64,000 bases of DNA from Neospora caninum Liverpool (lineage: Eukaryota; Apicomplexa; Conoidasida; Eucoccidiorida; Sarcocystidae), in the NCBI RefSeq assembly GCF_000208865.1, contig NC_018396.1, positions 186,001-250,000 of the forward strand, given 5' to 3'. The notes below the pieces were generated by a model that was not told the origin of the DNA, ran no database searches, and saw only the letters and a list, made by a program, of their open reading frames with translations. Positions within the stretch are counted from its first letter, which is position 1, and every line of letters begins with the position of its first letter. The position numbers and the translations under genes are program-made. Of the stretch, positions 26,108-38,098 are shown one piece after another.

Positions 26108-29100
26108 TTATGAAAAGGCACTGCGTAAGTCATCCAAATCCTCGTCATCGTCGTCACTTTTCGGTTCGAATGGCGTCGGGAATTTTTCTTTCGATGGGGC
26201 AGCAGAGCTGCTCAGGGCTGATGCTGACGCTGGAAGGGCGTTTTCACCCTCCTCGTCTCCTGTAGTTCGTGAGCCTATGGGATCATCCCTACACAGAGCA
26301 GATCGACTTGTCCCTCTCCCATTAGCAGCCCTCACGTGACCACTTCTCTCCGCTGTGTCATAGTCGTCTGACTGGACGACGCCAAAAACGTCTTTAGCAC
26401 CGCATGGACTCTGGCTGTTGCTGCTGCGCCCGATGGCCACTGGCTCGTATCCCTGCGGATGGTGGGTCCCAGGCCGCTTCTGATGAGCAAACCCCACTTG
26501 CATCGATTCGTCTTCATCTTCATCTCGCGTCAAAGAGAAACTCGTGGTTTCGTCTGCCTCTCGCCAGCCGCTAACCGACTCTCCTCCGCCGCGTTGCTCC
26601 TCTGCAGCCGGCGGCTGCCAGAGACGGAGATCCTGAGCCGGCGGAAGTCGCCACACCTGCATTGGGCAAAACTCCCACAACGTCAGAAGCGGGTGAAGGA
26701 AACGGTTTTCAGCAACACGAGTTGGGTAATCCTAGCCTGTCCCACATACATTTTCCTATCATGTCCCGGCACTGTTGCCCACGAGACAGACGACATACTC
26801 ACACATACAAACCTTGTTTTTCCTTTCCTGGTTATCCACGGAACGTGGCACTCCTGGAATTTGGAGCCGCCATCCATCTAACCTTTCCCGCCGTACACAA
26901 GAACTCCGCGATGACGGCTATGCTGGCTTCCCCAGTTACGCCCTGCTCTCACCTTGGTGTTGCCACTATCTCCTCCGGAAATGATAATGTCACTCCGGTC
27001 TGTGAGCAGCAGCTGATGAACCTGAGACCGGAAGGAAACAAAAGAAATCCCACTCGTTGAGGTCCCGATTCACTGGCTGGCGCAGGAGCGAGGCCACGCA
27101 GCGTCACGTTTGTAAAAAGCTTGCGCACAAACGGTCGAGTTCCCAACTCAGCAGCTGCGCACTCCGTGGCAGCATCCAAGTGAGCCTGTCCATTTCCACA
27201 TGGACGCATGCAACACGGGAAGCGTGTGTTTTCTCCATGTGGGAAGCGCCACGTAGAAAGTCAAATACGCTCCGCGAGGCATGGGTCAGGGAACGTCTGC
27301 CGACCAGCTGGGAGAAGAGGTCGCATCAAGGATCCGGTGAAACCTACGCTGGGTTCTCTTCTTTCGAGTTTTAACCGTTCACAGAAACACTGCGTTAGAG
27401 GGGCCAAGCATATTTTTGAGAACGGAACACGCAAGCAGAGATCGGGGAAAAGCCAGGACGGTAGAAAGTCGCGCACTCACCCCTCCGCCGTGTCCTTCCC
27501 ATACGCAGAGAGGTTGGCCGCTTTCAATTGACCACCACGCGATCGCCGGCTGCACACCCAATGGAAACGAAGGGAGGGGCAACAACAGCCGATGGGTCTG
27601 AAATGCGTCGCGTGTTGTGTTGGGTTTCCTTTTCTGTTTCCACACATGCATTCTCACGTCATTTATTTCTCCTGGTTCGGCTCTGTTTCTGCTCTCCAGA
27701 CATGTCACTTCGATTGCAGCGCTGACTAAACATCCTCGCCTGGCGCCATTCGTTGCTGCTGCTGTGTGGGGTGACTCTTTCGTTTTCCGCTTTTCTCCGT
27801 TTTTCTCTCTTCGGGATTCGATCTCGTCATACATCGTAGCCGACGAGGAGCCGTTTCTCGGTTGGGTCGTAGACCATGGAGAGTACTGGGGACGGGTTCT
27901 CCTTTAGCGTCAGCACGGCGACTTTCGAGAACTTCTGTTCGGTACGCCTCTGCTCCACGCTTATCACCGACACGTACTCTCCATGGCCGAGGAACATGTA
28001 CCTGGGAAGCCGAAAAAACGAGCAAAGAACTCGTGTCTTACGTCAATGCGAGGGACAAACAGCAGTCGGTTTGTGCGCAACGCATTCCTCTTGCCGCCTG
28101 CATGCCCCGCCACGCCGCACTGATGGGAAGACAGAAACAGACAAAAAGTCTGTCTGTGTTGATACTGGAAATTGCTCACTCTCCTTTTTGTGCGTGTGAC
28201 AGTGACGCAAGGCCTTACATTTCCTTCTTCCACTTACTGTTTATCGACAATAAGCGTCTCCACTGGATAGACCGGGTGGACTGTAAGGCCTTGAATGAAC
28301 GAGGGGGGATTGCTTTTTACTGCAAATACAAGAACTTGGCCCCCCGACGTCCCTGCACAAACGTGAGAGATTGAAGCAAAGCGTGCCCAATGTGCACCTT
28401 CAGATACAAGCCTGATCAGCCTGCAGTGAAGACACGTTTGCCCACCAAACCACGCAAGCCGCGTCTCTGCAAATTATCGCGGAAACCGACTGCGCTCTGC
28501 CCCGAAAGACTCAAACATGGTGACTTCCTTTTCGGGATGAAAACGGGAAGACACAGCTCTCGAAAGGCCACTGACCTAGATACACTGTGTCGGTCTCGTC
28601 GTCAAAGTGCCCGACGGTCAGGTGCGCTCCCGCTCCCAGCCGCCGCGTCAGTCGCCCGCCTGAGAGCATCTGATGTGTGGCGACTGCAAAGAGGACCGAG
28701 GCACATGCACGCAGCAAGCAGGGCATGTAGGCTTCAACAACTTTGCGGGAGCGAACGACGGGCTGCTGTCAACCCGGACACGGAGGCGATTTCAGACGCC
28801 CAAAAACACGAATATGCAACAAAAGCCGCGAGAAGCAAACGGATTCGCTGCGAAAACACTGTCCCCCGGATCCGCACGCCGCTCGTTCCAGGCCGCACAA
28901 CGCCGCGGGGCCGGGGGGACACCATGGACGGCACAGCGGCGTATCAACTAGGGTAGGCAGTTTGTTGGCTGTCGGTCGGATTCCCTCAGAGTCACCGGAG
29001 AAAAAAGCAGCCTCAGGTTCTTGCCATGCTGTAAAAGCTGTCCTGTCCTCACACGCGCAGCTAACTGGCAAAGACACCGAAGCGTGGACGCATCATCGGG

Positions 29101-32100
29101 GCCCGCTTACTGTCGATGACGCGAATCGCGCCGTCGAAGCCGAGAGACAGAAGCCGCTTCTGCTTCGATTTTCCTTGAGCCAGGTGCATGACAGCTGCCG
29201 TGTGGAGATCGAGGTCTTTGATCTAGAAAGTCAAGCAAACAGGAAAAGAAGTACTTTAGGCGAATCGACCTCGGACGTCTCCACAGTCAACCGCACAGCC
29301 TGAGAGTCGAAGGAACGACAGCTCGGCAGAGGAAAACCAAAACTTTGCAGGCTGGCGAACACGGACACACTCTTCTTTCCTCACCTTCTCTAGTTTCAAC
29401 TCGTCAGTGTCCAAGACGTACACCGAAACTTTGCCGTCTGCAGAGATATGCGCACGCAGTGGAGCGGAGAGAGTCCTACAAGCGGTAGATTCAGGTTCAC
29501 CCTGTCTTCCCCGTGAAGTCACGCGCGGGCAGCGATACGGTCGGCCCGTACGCTCGGAGTTAATAAACGAGTGCATGCATTTTGGATATGTGACATGTCT
29601 AAGGTGTTAAAAAGGCTGTATCGTCTCGTGGCAGCGTTCGGCCGCTTCGTCTCTCGTTGAGGAGCGACAGTCCCGGGCCGACCACCCACCTCCCGCCGTC
29701 ATAGCAAATTCTCGAGCCTAGCGTGTCAAGCCCTCTGCTAAGCACACTGAACCTCTCGTGGAATCAGCTGTTTTTAGCTTCTCACCATCTTGTCCGACGA
29801 AGAGTTGATTGCTCGGCTCATCGTAAAACATGCAACGAACCTAAAAACGAACATTCCTCGCACAGAGAGCTTAGTTACGCGCTACAGCGGCAAAACGAGG
29901 GCAGCCGCTCCTCCTATCCCGTCGCGAAGACATCGATCCGCAGATCGACACAAACAAGCGTTCCTGCCCGACACGCATCACGGATTGAATAGGTCCACCT
30001 GTTGTTTGCATGCACGAAATCGCTGAAAAGGAGGCATTTCCATGGAGCCGGTCACCCCTCGCAGCCCTCGAGGTGTACAGGGCACAAAAGTCAGTCCTGC
30101 GTTCGGCGCCCTCTCTCGTATGTCGGTCCAAGCAGAAGAGCAGCGTGCATTGCGTCCGCCGCTTGATCGCACTCTATTTCTCATGAAAGAAACCGGGGCT
30201 GAGGACAGATTCAACACGGAAGGTTGCGCGACGTCGCACGGTAGATGAGGTTGTGAAAGGCTCGCAGAGACAATCCTTCTCGCTCTAAGCTTCTTTTCCG
30301 CGCATCTAGAAGAGGTGCTGGATGTAGGGCAAGTCTAGGGCGCTTAAATTGCCCCTCGTGTCGCCAGCAAAAAAGAGTCTCGGTGGACGTGACTGGAGAA
30401 CAAGCTTCGACAACGCGTTCGTGGTCCCCAGGTGACAAACCAGCAAAAGTGCGGAAGCGCGAAAGAACATCAAGGACGCCTTGAGCAGTCAAGACGGAAA
30501 GGCGTCTTTCCGAAACCCTCACCTTCGGTTGGGTCTTGATGGACTGCATGAGGGATGGAGAGTCCATGTTGGAATCTGCAAGGGGAGACATGTCAAGCAA
30601 ATTTGGGAGGCGTGTAGAGTGAACCGTCCAGAGACAGATTGGTACCGACTCAGATCTCACTGCAACAAAATGCACTGAGCAAATTAACGAGATGGTGACT
30701 CCTCCGTTTTTTCTCGCATCAGGCTACTTCCTGGCAGCAGGCCGGCTGCCTGATTTTCTCCCGGGCGTGGTCCCCCCACGCTCAGAAACACCCTCTCCAA
30801 GAAACCGTCTGAAAAAGCCTTCAAAGGCCACAAAATCCATTCCTTCTGCAGCGTGTAATCGTCGATGCCTTAGCGAAGCAGGCGTACCAACGGCCCAGAC
30901 GTTGATCATGCCGAACTCGTCCGGTTCCACGAGACTCCAGAGACGTCCGAGACGGGATAACCCTGTTTTATCCTGACGCGAGAGATGGCACCGCACAGAT
31001 GGGAGGTTTTGTTCTTCAGGTTGGAGCGGAGCGGCGCAAGACCGAATCCGACAGTTTATGGGAAACTCCGAGAAAACGCAGGGCGGGTGGAAAAGGAATC
31101 GACGGCGCGCTCGCCACAGGCTGCCTCGACATCAGACTAGCTGGACGGCACTCGCGATGCGCTTCCCAAACAGAAGACACCTACTTCATGCCCAACGATG
31201 ACGACCCTGCTCGAGCGTGAATAGACAAGCGAAGAGACGGCGAAGCGCTGTGCACCGGTGGTGCACACGCACCACGGGCGCAACGGCGGAACGTTCAGAC
31301 TGGCCTGGAGAGATCAAGGGAGGGAGAGACACGAGAAGAAGGGGTGCACGAGACGGTCCGGTCTTTGCAGATCTCTGCATGAATATTCCAAGGGGGAAGT
31401 GCGTTGCCAAATAAGGCCAAGAGCAACCCCCGTGGAGTGATGAAACTGCCAAGGCGCCAGGAAAACTGCGGCCACGAACCAGGACCGGGCAGGCGCGTGC
31501 TACCCGCAAAAAAGCCCAGCGAAACGTCGTCCAGTGGAAGCGGTAAACGGTTGATTCCCTCTACTATCTCTTCCACACAGCTGGCCGTGGTGAAGGACGC
31601 CCCACCCTCGCCACCTTCGCAATCGTAACGCAACGCAGACACGAGACTCCAAGAGAACAAACCTGTTCACTGAAAAGAAGGAAATCGAGCAAAGCCGGAG
31701 CCGTCCGCGTGTCCGGTCTCCGCAGAAGTTCCTGCCGAGCAACGAAACAGTTCCAGGTCGCATGCGGTTCTTCAGAAAGCAACGCGCCAGGACAAATGTG
31801 AGGTTCCAAAGAAAATATGGTGTGAATCAACCCCCTGGAACTCGGCAGCGTAGGAAGCAATGCGGCTCAGGATGACCACAGATTGCTCGGCACGCGAGAA
31901 GGGTGCACAGGCCTTCCCTCGTGAGGAATCGCGGGGGGAGGAACAACGACACGGATGCATACATACACAAACACAAAAGCCTGAAGAGACAGAGAAACTC
32001 GTGTCTGAGAATGATCAGGACTCTAAGGCTGAGCTTACACGGAAGGTGTGTCGAAGAGCCCTCAAGGGAGAGACTCTTCAATTGACCGGGACGCGTTCTT

Positions 32101-33322
32101 TCCCTCCGGAAAAGTCGCTACACGCCGAGGTGAGGGAAACGAAGAAGAGAGCCAGCCAATCGTGATACACTTTTTAGATCCACGTACCAGGAGAAAATAC
32201 TGCAGCCTGTGTCGTCGATCCGCCAACAGCCGGGGATCGTACGGGGCTCCGGCGAGTGTCTTGCCTGGCAGAGGCGGCAGCGCACAGTAGCCACTGCAGC
32301 AGAGAAAAGCACAGCGGCGTCGCACCCTCGCAAAGTCTTGGTGAGACCGACGGGGGGCGAGAACTTCGCGTCGCCGATTGAAAACCTTGGACGAGATCCG
32401 GACCTGCTGGCTTCCATACTGTTTTCTACCGGCATTCGGCGGCGCAATCCCTTCTGCGCCAAGACATGTCTCCTGCAGCCCGCGAACTGGGACACGGTTG
32501 AGGGACGAATTGTTTCCCAGAGTTTCAATCTATTAGCCCGACAGAGGGGCGGCGCACGCAGCTGAAGCGCTTCTTCTAGGTTCTTCCGCGATCGGATGTT
32601 CACTCGTGTCCTAGGAAACGAATCTACGGCTATGCTCCGCATCACGCCGTGAGTATTTTGACGCCCTTTCTAGAGTGCAACACCCGCCCGGTACCACTTG
32701 TGCGGCAACGGTTTCCGTCCCACTGCATGCTTTGGCGGCGCTTACTCTCGATCTAGGGCCCGGTACAGTTGGGCGAACTGACTGTAACGACGCCAGACTG
32801 TAGACAGACGAGATGCGACGGCACACACGCATACCAGAACTTTGCATTAGAGCTCGGGTAACGAAGGCAAACGGAGGGACTGAACCAGAATCGCACGAGC
32901 AGCCGCCTTCGTTTCTCTCCACACGGCACTCCCCGGTAGGCGAAACCTTCAGCAGACATGATGGTGTTCAGCTACAAACGGCAGACACGGGCGTTTGAGG
33001 CAAATAGGCATTTTTCTTGTTGTGGCAGGTTTTGGGGCAAGACGAACGTCCTGTCACTGCTTCACACAGGATCCCATATGGTTGAGTGCCGAGAGAGAAA
33101 AAAGGCCATTCTCTGTGAAACGCCCCTGGAAGGCGCAGTCTCTTTGTCTCGGCACAAACTCTCAGGATTTCAGACCCACACGAGGCCTGGCGCGCGTTCC
33201 CGCCGAGACGTACCATCCCACGACAGCTTGCCGTACTCTACGGCGATGGCGTAGGCCACCGGACCATTCTCCTCGGTGATTTGGTAGCTTGGCACTGCGA
33301 CCTTGAGCCTCGAAATATCCAT
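26108..33322 (-). CDS. PX domain-WD40 repeat protein, 575 aa, 15 exons
   Basis: Exons, 5' to 3': 33322-33214, 32797-32746, 32293-32188, 31731-31663, 31606-31504 (acceptor least sure), 30962-30888, 30575-30523, 29840-29786, 29437-29385, 29222-29111, 28683-28576, 27978-27833, 27549-27481, 27021-26953 and 26656-26108; 1728 nt with consistent phases. Residues about 5-112 form a PX domain: VAVPSYQITEENGPVAYAIAV, WRRYSQFAQLYRAL, the Pro loop LPPLPGKT and DRRHRLQYFLLELL. PX domains bind phosphoinositides, mainly PI3P, on endosomal membranes. Residues about 147-397 form a WD40 propeller: GMINVWAV, LFVGQDDGKVSVYVLD, LLSLGFDGAIRVID, RLLVGYD, IAWWSIESGQPLCVWEGH, DIIISGGDSGNTKVWRL. The single-exon tail (about 180 residues) is disordered and ends with an acidic run (DDDDEDLDDL). 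The plan resembles WDFY proteins, with PX in place of FYVE. A membrane-recruited scaffold is inferred. Confidence 0.87.
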
Positions 33323-34183
33323 TTTTTGCCGTACGCGCAAAGGCAGTCGCCTCTTTCACACCCACGCAGTGCCCCGTTCCTTTCTCTGGAGAGGGTTCGT
33401 GACAGCTCCCTTGGACAGGCCTGGTGGTCCTCTTGACCCAGATACGATGAAACGCAACGATGCTCCTTCCCTGTCCAGAGGGAGGGATTTGACGATAGAA
33501 GACACCACGGGATTTCGCAGCAGTCGCTCTGCGGGCGGAACCTTGACACTCAAGTTGCTCCGCGCAAAAGAGTCCACTGTCGACTCGGTTCACGATCTGT
33601 CGAGATTGGGTCCTTGCCGCGGCGAATTGAAAATGCGGAGACCTCTCCTGCGAGTTGAAACAAACACCCAATGGGGCAAAATCGAGATAAGGACCAAGAA
33701 GCGCCTGACGGGCTCAGTTGGACACGCTGAAGACAGCGATTAGGCGTCGAGCGGTGATGCTTGAATGTCGATTCGATAGCCCCTGGAAAGTCGTTCCGGG
33801 ATGTGGCGTCGCCAAGAAGTCGCAGGATGGAACGGCAATCAACGGCGCTAGTTCTTGTTTGGGGAACCCCGTTTTTTTAAGACACGGACATCTGAGGACG
33901 CGTTTCCGAAAATGACCCCAACGAAGACAGAAACTCTGTAGTCAAAACAACACGCTTTGTGGCATCGGATGGGAAGACGGGCGCCAGCAGATGAACTAGT
34001 GCTCAGCTGGAGGAAAACAATAGCCACAAAGTAGTCCGATAGGTCTATTTGAACGAGGGAGTTGCAAGCGCGGAGAGCCGGCACCTTGTTAGGATCTCGT
34101 GCCCTCGCCCCACTTGGAAGCACAGAAGGTTCGACAAGTACTTGAAGCCCAGCTCACAGAACTCTGCGCAAGTTCACAGTCGT
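33323..34183. other. Upstream region of PX-WD40 gene
   Basis: Probably the 5' UTR and promoter of the PX-WD40 gene. A plus-strand frame at 33303-33743 is antisense and lacks coding character. A minus-strand stretch near 34081-34001 looks coding (VPALRACNSLVQIDLSDYF) behind a weak acceptor, and might belong to the candidate gene at 34184-34830. No firm call. Confidence 0.35.
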
Positions 34184-34830
34184 CTACTCTTTCGTATGTG
34201 CTCGGTGAGACAGCCTTGTTAACCTTCTGCCCCCACGGAGACAGGGGAAAGGGAACTTTCCCGCTGGCTTACAGGACGCAGCTGAAAACGGGAAGCCTAT
34301 ATAGACAACTAAACGGCACGTATGGAACAATCGCGGAGACTTTTTCCTGAACAGAGACCAGAAGAGCCCGAGAAAAGCCGCTGTTCGTTCAGATTCCTTG
34401 GCAATTAGAAAGAGAACACGGACATTTGGTGTACGGCTTTCACCATAATGGACACCATCGAATTTAACTTGATAAAAACCTGCACACCGCAGCTGGCCAC
34501 GAACCATCCCAACACGACATGGCCGTAGGAATTTCTGCGCAAACGATAATTCTCCCTTTTTTACCAAACAATAGCGTCGCTCGACGGAGTTCACTTTGCG
34601 CCGACCGGCACACCGAAAAAGGGGGGCTGCCGAGCGAAGAAGACCTTCGAAGAGCTGATCGACTCTCCAACGGCAACGAAAAGCTGGCCTCGTGGTTGGC
34701 GTTTTCGCTGCGCTGCCGACGGATTCTCCATCGGTTTTACCACTGATTGGTGAAGCGGGTCGGAAGATATGCTTGCCCTTTCAGCGAGTGTGTGAAAGCT
34801 AAAGTCGGAATCCTTTGTTCGTGTTTGCAT
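34184..34830 (-). CDS. Candidate small minus-strand gene, at least two exons
   Basis: ATG at 34830 opens a first exon 34830-34645 of 62 codons (MQTRTKDSDFSFHTLAERAS; MENPSAAQRKRQPRGQLFVA) ending at AAG|GTC. After an intron of about 110 nt, a pyrimidine-containing acceptor leads in phase to 34534 (KFLRPCRVGMVRGQLRCAG, then YQVKFDGVHYGESR). The continuation to the TGA near 34184 loses coding character, so a further splice is likely and the 3' end is not fixed. No family recognised. A competing plus-strand exon-like stretch (about 34126-34203) overlaps the tail. Confidence 0.33.
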
Positions 34831-35580
34831 GTCTTGTTTCTTGGTAGTGTCTTCGCAAACCGGCGCCTATGTCTCGGGAAAACAGATCGATTCGTGCCTG
34901 CTCCGAGAGGCGCACACTCTCTGGTGCGGAAGGCGGCAGGAAGAACGGACGATTTGCTAGCGACGCAGACGTCGCCAACATAGAGGGGGTGTGTACTGCA
35001 AGAAAGACATTAACAGGAAGAGGGTGGCTAAAAAAAGTGAGATGGCCTCAGTGTAATACTTGACGCTGGAGAGGATTGAGCGGGCGCCTGCGCTGTTCAT
35101 ATGAACGGAGGAACCAACCATTCGCTGGCGACCGGTGCCAGTTACGGGGCATATCACCGGTTGATTGGTATGGAGTTACCTGGGTGTGAAAGTTCCATCA
35201 AACCGAAAGCCGCTAAAGGAGGTTTGCAGTCACCGTACACCCCAGAAACTCAATTGTCCCCATGGTAGTACATATCCGAGGACGGCAGTGGCTATAGTAA
35301 GTAGATATAGAACGAAACCAGAGATCCAAGAGGCGCGTGTTTCTTGGCTTGCTTTTTCCCGGCTGGGGGGCTTCTCACTACAGTGCCCAGCCTAGAAGAC
35401 GATCTGTCACCAGCAGTCCGAACCCACGTCTTTGTTTTCTCCTCTTTTTCGCGCGGCAAGAGCGTCGCGACACATGAGCCCGAACGGGGGAAGGAATGCG
35501 CGAGGGTGCCCAGCCATTTGCCAGGCGTTGTGGCCGAGTGAAACAGTGACGTGGTTGCCTCGAGGGTGACACTTTCCAAA
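34831..35580. other. Intergenic region between candidate minus gene and 63-aa gene
   Basis: Only short frames; no splice-bounded coding stretch was seen. It would contain both promoters if the two flanking models are right. Confidence 0.4.
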
Positions 35581-36017
35581 ATGGGATTTCTAGCCTTCGA
35601 GAAAAGTAATAGAAGATAAAGTAGATAGCATCGGTGCTGGAGCTTAAGTCTTTTCAGGAGTGTTCAACGTGATTGATGCCGAGGATCCGCATTCCGTCTA
35701 CGCCGTGCCCTCAAAGCCTGAGTCCTCCATGTACGTCTGAATGCAGTCGCTGTTTAAAAGTGCCAAGGTTTTCAGTAACGTACGACATTCAGGTTATTCC
35801 ACGTCGGTTATGCTCTAGGAGCAAAGGATTAGGATAGATGCGTTTTCAACAGTTGAGAGTTAACATGATGCTTGGTTCTCATGACGCCACGACGCTGAGT
35901 GAGTGCTAATTCACTCTTTACAGTGCTTGCGTAGGTTCAGAGGGATTCCGAGGATATACTCTCCAGCAAACGGTCCCTCACCCCCGTTTCAGCATGTCCC
36001 CAGGGCGCCGTTCATGA
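35581..36017 (+). CDS. Small 63-aa protein encoded by three short exons
   Basis: Exons 35581-35605, 35658-35730 and 35924-36017 give 192 nt, 63 codons plus TGA. The ATG has a strong context (CCAAAATGG). Acceptors are TTTTCAG and TCTTTACAG; donors are GTAATA and GTACGT. All phases agree. The product starts MGFLAFEK, continues FNVIDAEDPHSVYAVPSKPE and ends YTLQQTVPHPRFSMSPGRRS. It is free of low complexity and looks under constraint. No family is recognised; the size and the Pro/Tyr/Arg texture loosely recall small microtubule-associated proteins, but that is speculation. No exon is long enough to appear as an ORF alone. Confidence 0.6.
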
Positions 36018-38098
36018 CAAGAGGACAGTTTCTTCAATCAGGAGAGTGAGCATCGTTGGACCATACAAAGGAGTGACTCGGGTTGCATATGTGCGCATTC
36101 CCTTACCAGGACATGAGCCTCTGCGGCGCAACTCGCACACCCTTGTACGACACCACAGAGAGGCTTTCTGTCAATGCTCAGCCCCTTCGTACCCTGTGCG
36201 AGTGAAAAGGGATTTGTGTATTGATTTCTGTAGCCCCTGACTAGGCGAACACCTTGAATTACTACTACCTGCATCGCTGTCAGGGACACAAAGCCCAGTG
36301 CAGAGCGCCTCATTGCTACCGCCTACGGAACTCTGGCGCGAGGCATCCACTTCGCCTGTTAGAGTGTGGTCTTTGAACAAACTACCAGAAACAAACAGCA
36401 GTGCTGGGTAGAATACACCCCCGCACCCTGACAGCCAGGCAAAATAATTGGGGTCCTCACGATCGAATCTCCTCGAGGTGCGATTGTGCTCCTTTTTTGC
36501 CTCTAGACTGTGTTTCTCCCTTTCGTTGCCTGAATCCAGCCGAACAAGCGTCTGCTGAAATTTCGAAAAGACAGCGGAAGCCGCGGATGATTACCTTTTC
36601 CGTGGCAGGGGTTTCAAAGGCGCCGCTGGCTCATTCCTTTGGTTTCACTCTGAGAAATGCATACACTCCAAAGTGTGTAAGCAGATATGTGGAAAATGGA
36701 TTTGCAAGCACTCTATCTGTTTTCTGGACCTTAGCAAGCTGGTGGAGTTGGACTAAGCATTTCCACTGTTCAGGCACGAAAATACTAGGGGGCCCGTACC
36801 GCCTACATGAGGAAATTTGGAAACTGGGCATTACCTATGCAAGACCCAGAGTTGCATAGGAGAATCATTCGACACAGAAGCATAGAGGATGTTTTTTCTC
36901 ACCGAGTCTTTCAGGTTTCAGTTTCTTCCAGGACGGTGACCGCCGTGTCGAACCGTGTAGGGTCTCTCTTTGGCTCCCTGTGGCTAGACGTGGCTTAACA
37001 GGCATGTGTGTGGTGTCGTTCACGCTTAGATTGCTTTGTAAGCATCAGCAGAAAAAAGAGAGTCGTGAACCACCAATTTCGCACGCTAAGTCCAGATCAA
37101 AGAGCACAGAGCAGTACGAGATCTCACCGCTCTTCACACTCACGCCCTAAACGCCCCGCAAACAGAAAAACGCAAACGAAAGGAAGCCGCCTTCCGTAAC
37201 CCAGCGACGGATGAGAGGTGGCGCGCTGTCTCCCCGTCGGCGGTTGGTTTAGTCCGATCTTACAGGCGCTCCTACCTTCGTCACACTCGCTGCCGTTTCA
37301 GAAACCAGCGGAGCTTTCTATAATTGTGGACATGGTGTCTTCCGGGTGTCGCCACGGGTCATGTTTCCCCGCCATGGCCCAGAACATACCTGCAGCCGCG
37401 CCTCTCTGACCCATTTCTTCTAAGGCGGGTTGACACTGGAAGACGTAATGATGCATGACCGCTCACGGTCTACCTTAATATTTGCAAATAGATCTCCTAT
37501 GGCCGTGGTACACAAACGAATTGTGAGGAGTCAGAATCTCAGGTTCTGCTGATAATGGACTCAGGTTCACTGCAGCCTCTGGACCGCGAGAACTACCATG
37601 CACACATCGAATCTCCCTCCGTGTGGCGCTACCGGAAGCTCCCAGCCGCGGAGCACCAGAAAACTTCTGAGTTTCTGCAATTTGGGCGCCTATGGGATTG
37701 ACGCGCTCGTTTCACCTTTTCCCTGACGGAGAGGATCCACATAATTTGGTTGGGATCTTTTCACCACATCTTTTCTGCGGACCGTCCGCGCGGCGTGTGC
37801 TCATCGCCGCTGCTGCGAGGACCGGCGCTGATCCCTCCAGCCGGGACTTAGTAACTCGCTAGTGTGTTCATGCGCTGGAACTTTCGTTCCATTTTTTCCC
37901 GTGTGCTTCGCATTTCTTTCACTTCGCTCCCTCCCGACCCCTCCACGTCGTTCAGCAAACCCGATCGAGTTTTCACCGTGGCGAAGGCTGCTCTTAAGGA
38001 AGTCGAAGGGCGGCGGAGTGGTGGAACCGTCCCTTTTCCGCCCACGCGCTGATACCCCCAAAACTCTCCCGTTGTAAGGAGACAAAACCTTTTCAGGC
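36018..38098. other. Intergenic region upstream of the Rictor-like gene
   Basis: About 2 kb. Short frames occur on both strands (for example 36401-36859 plus), but none shows splice-bounded coding character. This should hold the 3' end of the 63-aa transcript and the promoter and 5' UTR of the large plus-strand gene. Confidence 0.45.

Noticed and set aside
25680..26339. 219-codon plus-strand frame with an ATG
   Set aside because: Overlaps antisense with the last PX-WD40 exon, which is supported by phase and the WD40 continuation. No motif and no splice partner.
32118..32645. Long minus-strand frame first considered as part of the PX domain
   Set aside because: The true PX continuation is the 106-nt exon 32293-32188 in another frame, which gives LPPLPGKT and RRHRLQYFLL and fits the phase on both sides.
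33303..33743. 146-codon plus-strand frame
   Set aside because: Overlaps the first exon and 5' region of the PX-WD40 gene on the other strand; no domain and biased composition.
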